From assembly GCA_004565275.1 (NCBI GenBank), contig SDOX01000017.1:735325-799324 (forward strand): a stretch of 64,000 nt of DNA. Reading direction: 5' to 3'. This DNA comes from Nannochloropsis salina CCMP1776. Taxonomy: Eukaryota; Sar; Eustigmatophyceae; Eustigmatales; Monodopsidaceae. The position numbers were made by a program, and so were the translations under genes. How positions within the stretch are numbered: the first letter of the stretch is position 1; each line of letters starts with the position of its first letter. Of this stretch, positions 63,332-64,000 are shown piece by piece. The notes below the pieces were generated by a model. That model did not search any database. It was not told where the DNA came from and was given only the letters and a program-made list of their open reading frames with translations.

Positions 63332-63738
63332 CGGTGAGCTGACCGACGTGCGCGAATGTGTATTGCAGACCATCGGCAAGCTGGAAAGCGTCCACATTGC
63401 CCAGACGGTACTAAGGGAAAGGAAGGGAAGGAGGGAGGGAAGGAGGGACGGAGGGAAGGAGGATACACCGTAAGGGTTGGAGTGAGGGGTTGCCAGGTAT
63501 GGATTGATATCTCACGCCACGTGCGGCTCATATAACCAGGAGAAAAAAGAGAGAAAACCAGAAAGAAGGAGAGGGGGCGGGCACGGTACCTGGATGTGGG
63601 AATCCACAATCAGCTTGGTCAGTCGGAGGATTTCTCGGGTCAAATGGAAGGCGTTACCGAAACGGCTCTTCTTCCGTTCCTTGGTGGTTAACGTCTTGGT
63701 CGGTTTTAAATTGAAATTGTAGTCGAGGTGCAGGTCTG
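63332..63738 (-). CDS. PRP8: PRP8 (U5 snRNP core splicing factor), two exons only
   Basis: PRP8 is the central scaffold of the spliceosome active site. The exon at about 63738-63591 reads [40 protein letters not shown], then LIVDSHIQ before donor gtaccg. The exon at 63410-63333 follows a cccttag acceptor: [20 protein letters not shown] then HVGQLTG before donor gtgagcc. Both are nearly identical to a very conserved stretch of the PRP8 large domain. The 5' part should continue beyond the right edge (63739-64000 is pyrimidine-rich intron on the sense strand). The 3' part should lie left of 63332 but is replaced by low-complexity DNA and telomere repeat. Only about 75 of roughly 2300 residues are visible. 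Confidence 0.92.
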
Positions 63739-64000
63739 TAGGGAGGGAGGGAAAGAGGAAAGGAGGCAGGTCAGGCTTATCTCCGCCACCCTGGTGGGAA
63801 ATACCCTCCCTCATTCCCTCCCCCTGTTCTACCGTCTTTCTTCCTCTTTCTCCCTTCCCTCCCACTCACAATCCAAATTCTTCTTTCCTCCTCTTTCCCC
63901 CTTCCCTCCCACAAAAAATATTTATCTTCTTTCTTCCCCCCAATGTTCTTTTCTTCTTGCCTCCGCCTTTATTTGATCGACTCTACCCCGTCATTCCCTC

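Overview
The window is nuclear DNA from a eukaryote with intron-rich genes. I infer a unicellular stramenopile alga, most likely a eustigmatophyte of the Nannochloropsis/Microchloropsis type. Two precursors begin with a signal peptide followed by a Phe-started transit peptide (AHAFVPA at about 30.3 kb, THAFLVP at about 35.2 kb), which is the hallmark of a red secondary plastid. There is also a TTAGGG telomere repeat and a fungal-type Zn2Cys6 regulator, a family reported in Nannochloropsis. The species assignment is inference.

Layout. From 1 to 31 kb the DNA is GC-rich, with long conserved genes cut into many short exons: CLN3 (minus, runs off the left edge), VPS53 (plus), CDC27/APC3 (minus, holding an 877-base assembly gap), an M17 leucyl aminopeptidase (plus), a CWF19L2-type spliceosome-release factor (plus) and a plastid-targeted Nudix hydrolase (minus). 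Introns here are packed with (CCCT)n or (GGGA)n arrays. From 31 to 63 kb, AT-rich gene-poor islands alternate with GC-rich genes: a tRNA cluster (tRNA-like element, interrupted tRNA-His, tRNA-Ala), a small unknown gene, a plastid-targeted coiled-coil protein, an SRSF1-like SR protein, a TPR protein, an ankyrin-repeat protein, a four-helix membrane protein, the Zn2Cys6 factor, a secreted Pro/Thr-repeat protein and a DUF218 protein. At 63.1 kb about 150 bases of telomere repeat is followed directly by an exon pair of PRP8.

The genes do not form one pathway. They cover endosome/lysosome function (CLN3, VPS53), the cell cycle (CDC27), splicing (CWF19L2, SR protein, PRP8), proteolysis and plastid functions.

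Main points for a second look: (1) a tRNA-His(GUG) that folds canonically only if two insertions are removed, one of 48 nt in the D-loop and one of 16 nt at position 37/38; (2) telomere repeats abutting a truncated PRP8, probably a chimeric join at a true chromosome end; (3) a leucyl aminopeptidase whose exon for the main metal-ligand and catalytic-Lys segment is absent, with incompatible phases on either side; (4) an RS domain one frame away from its RRMs; (5) duplicated 5' splice sites.
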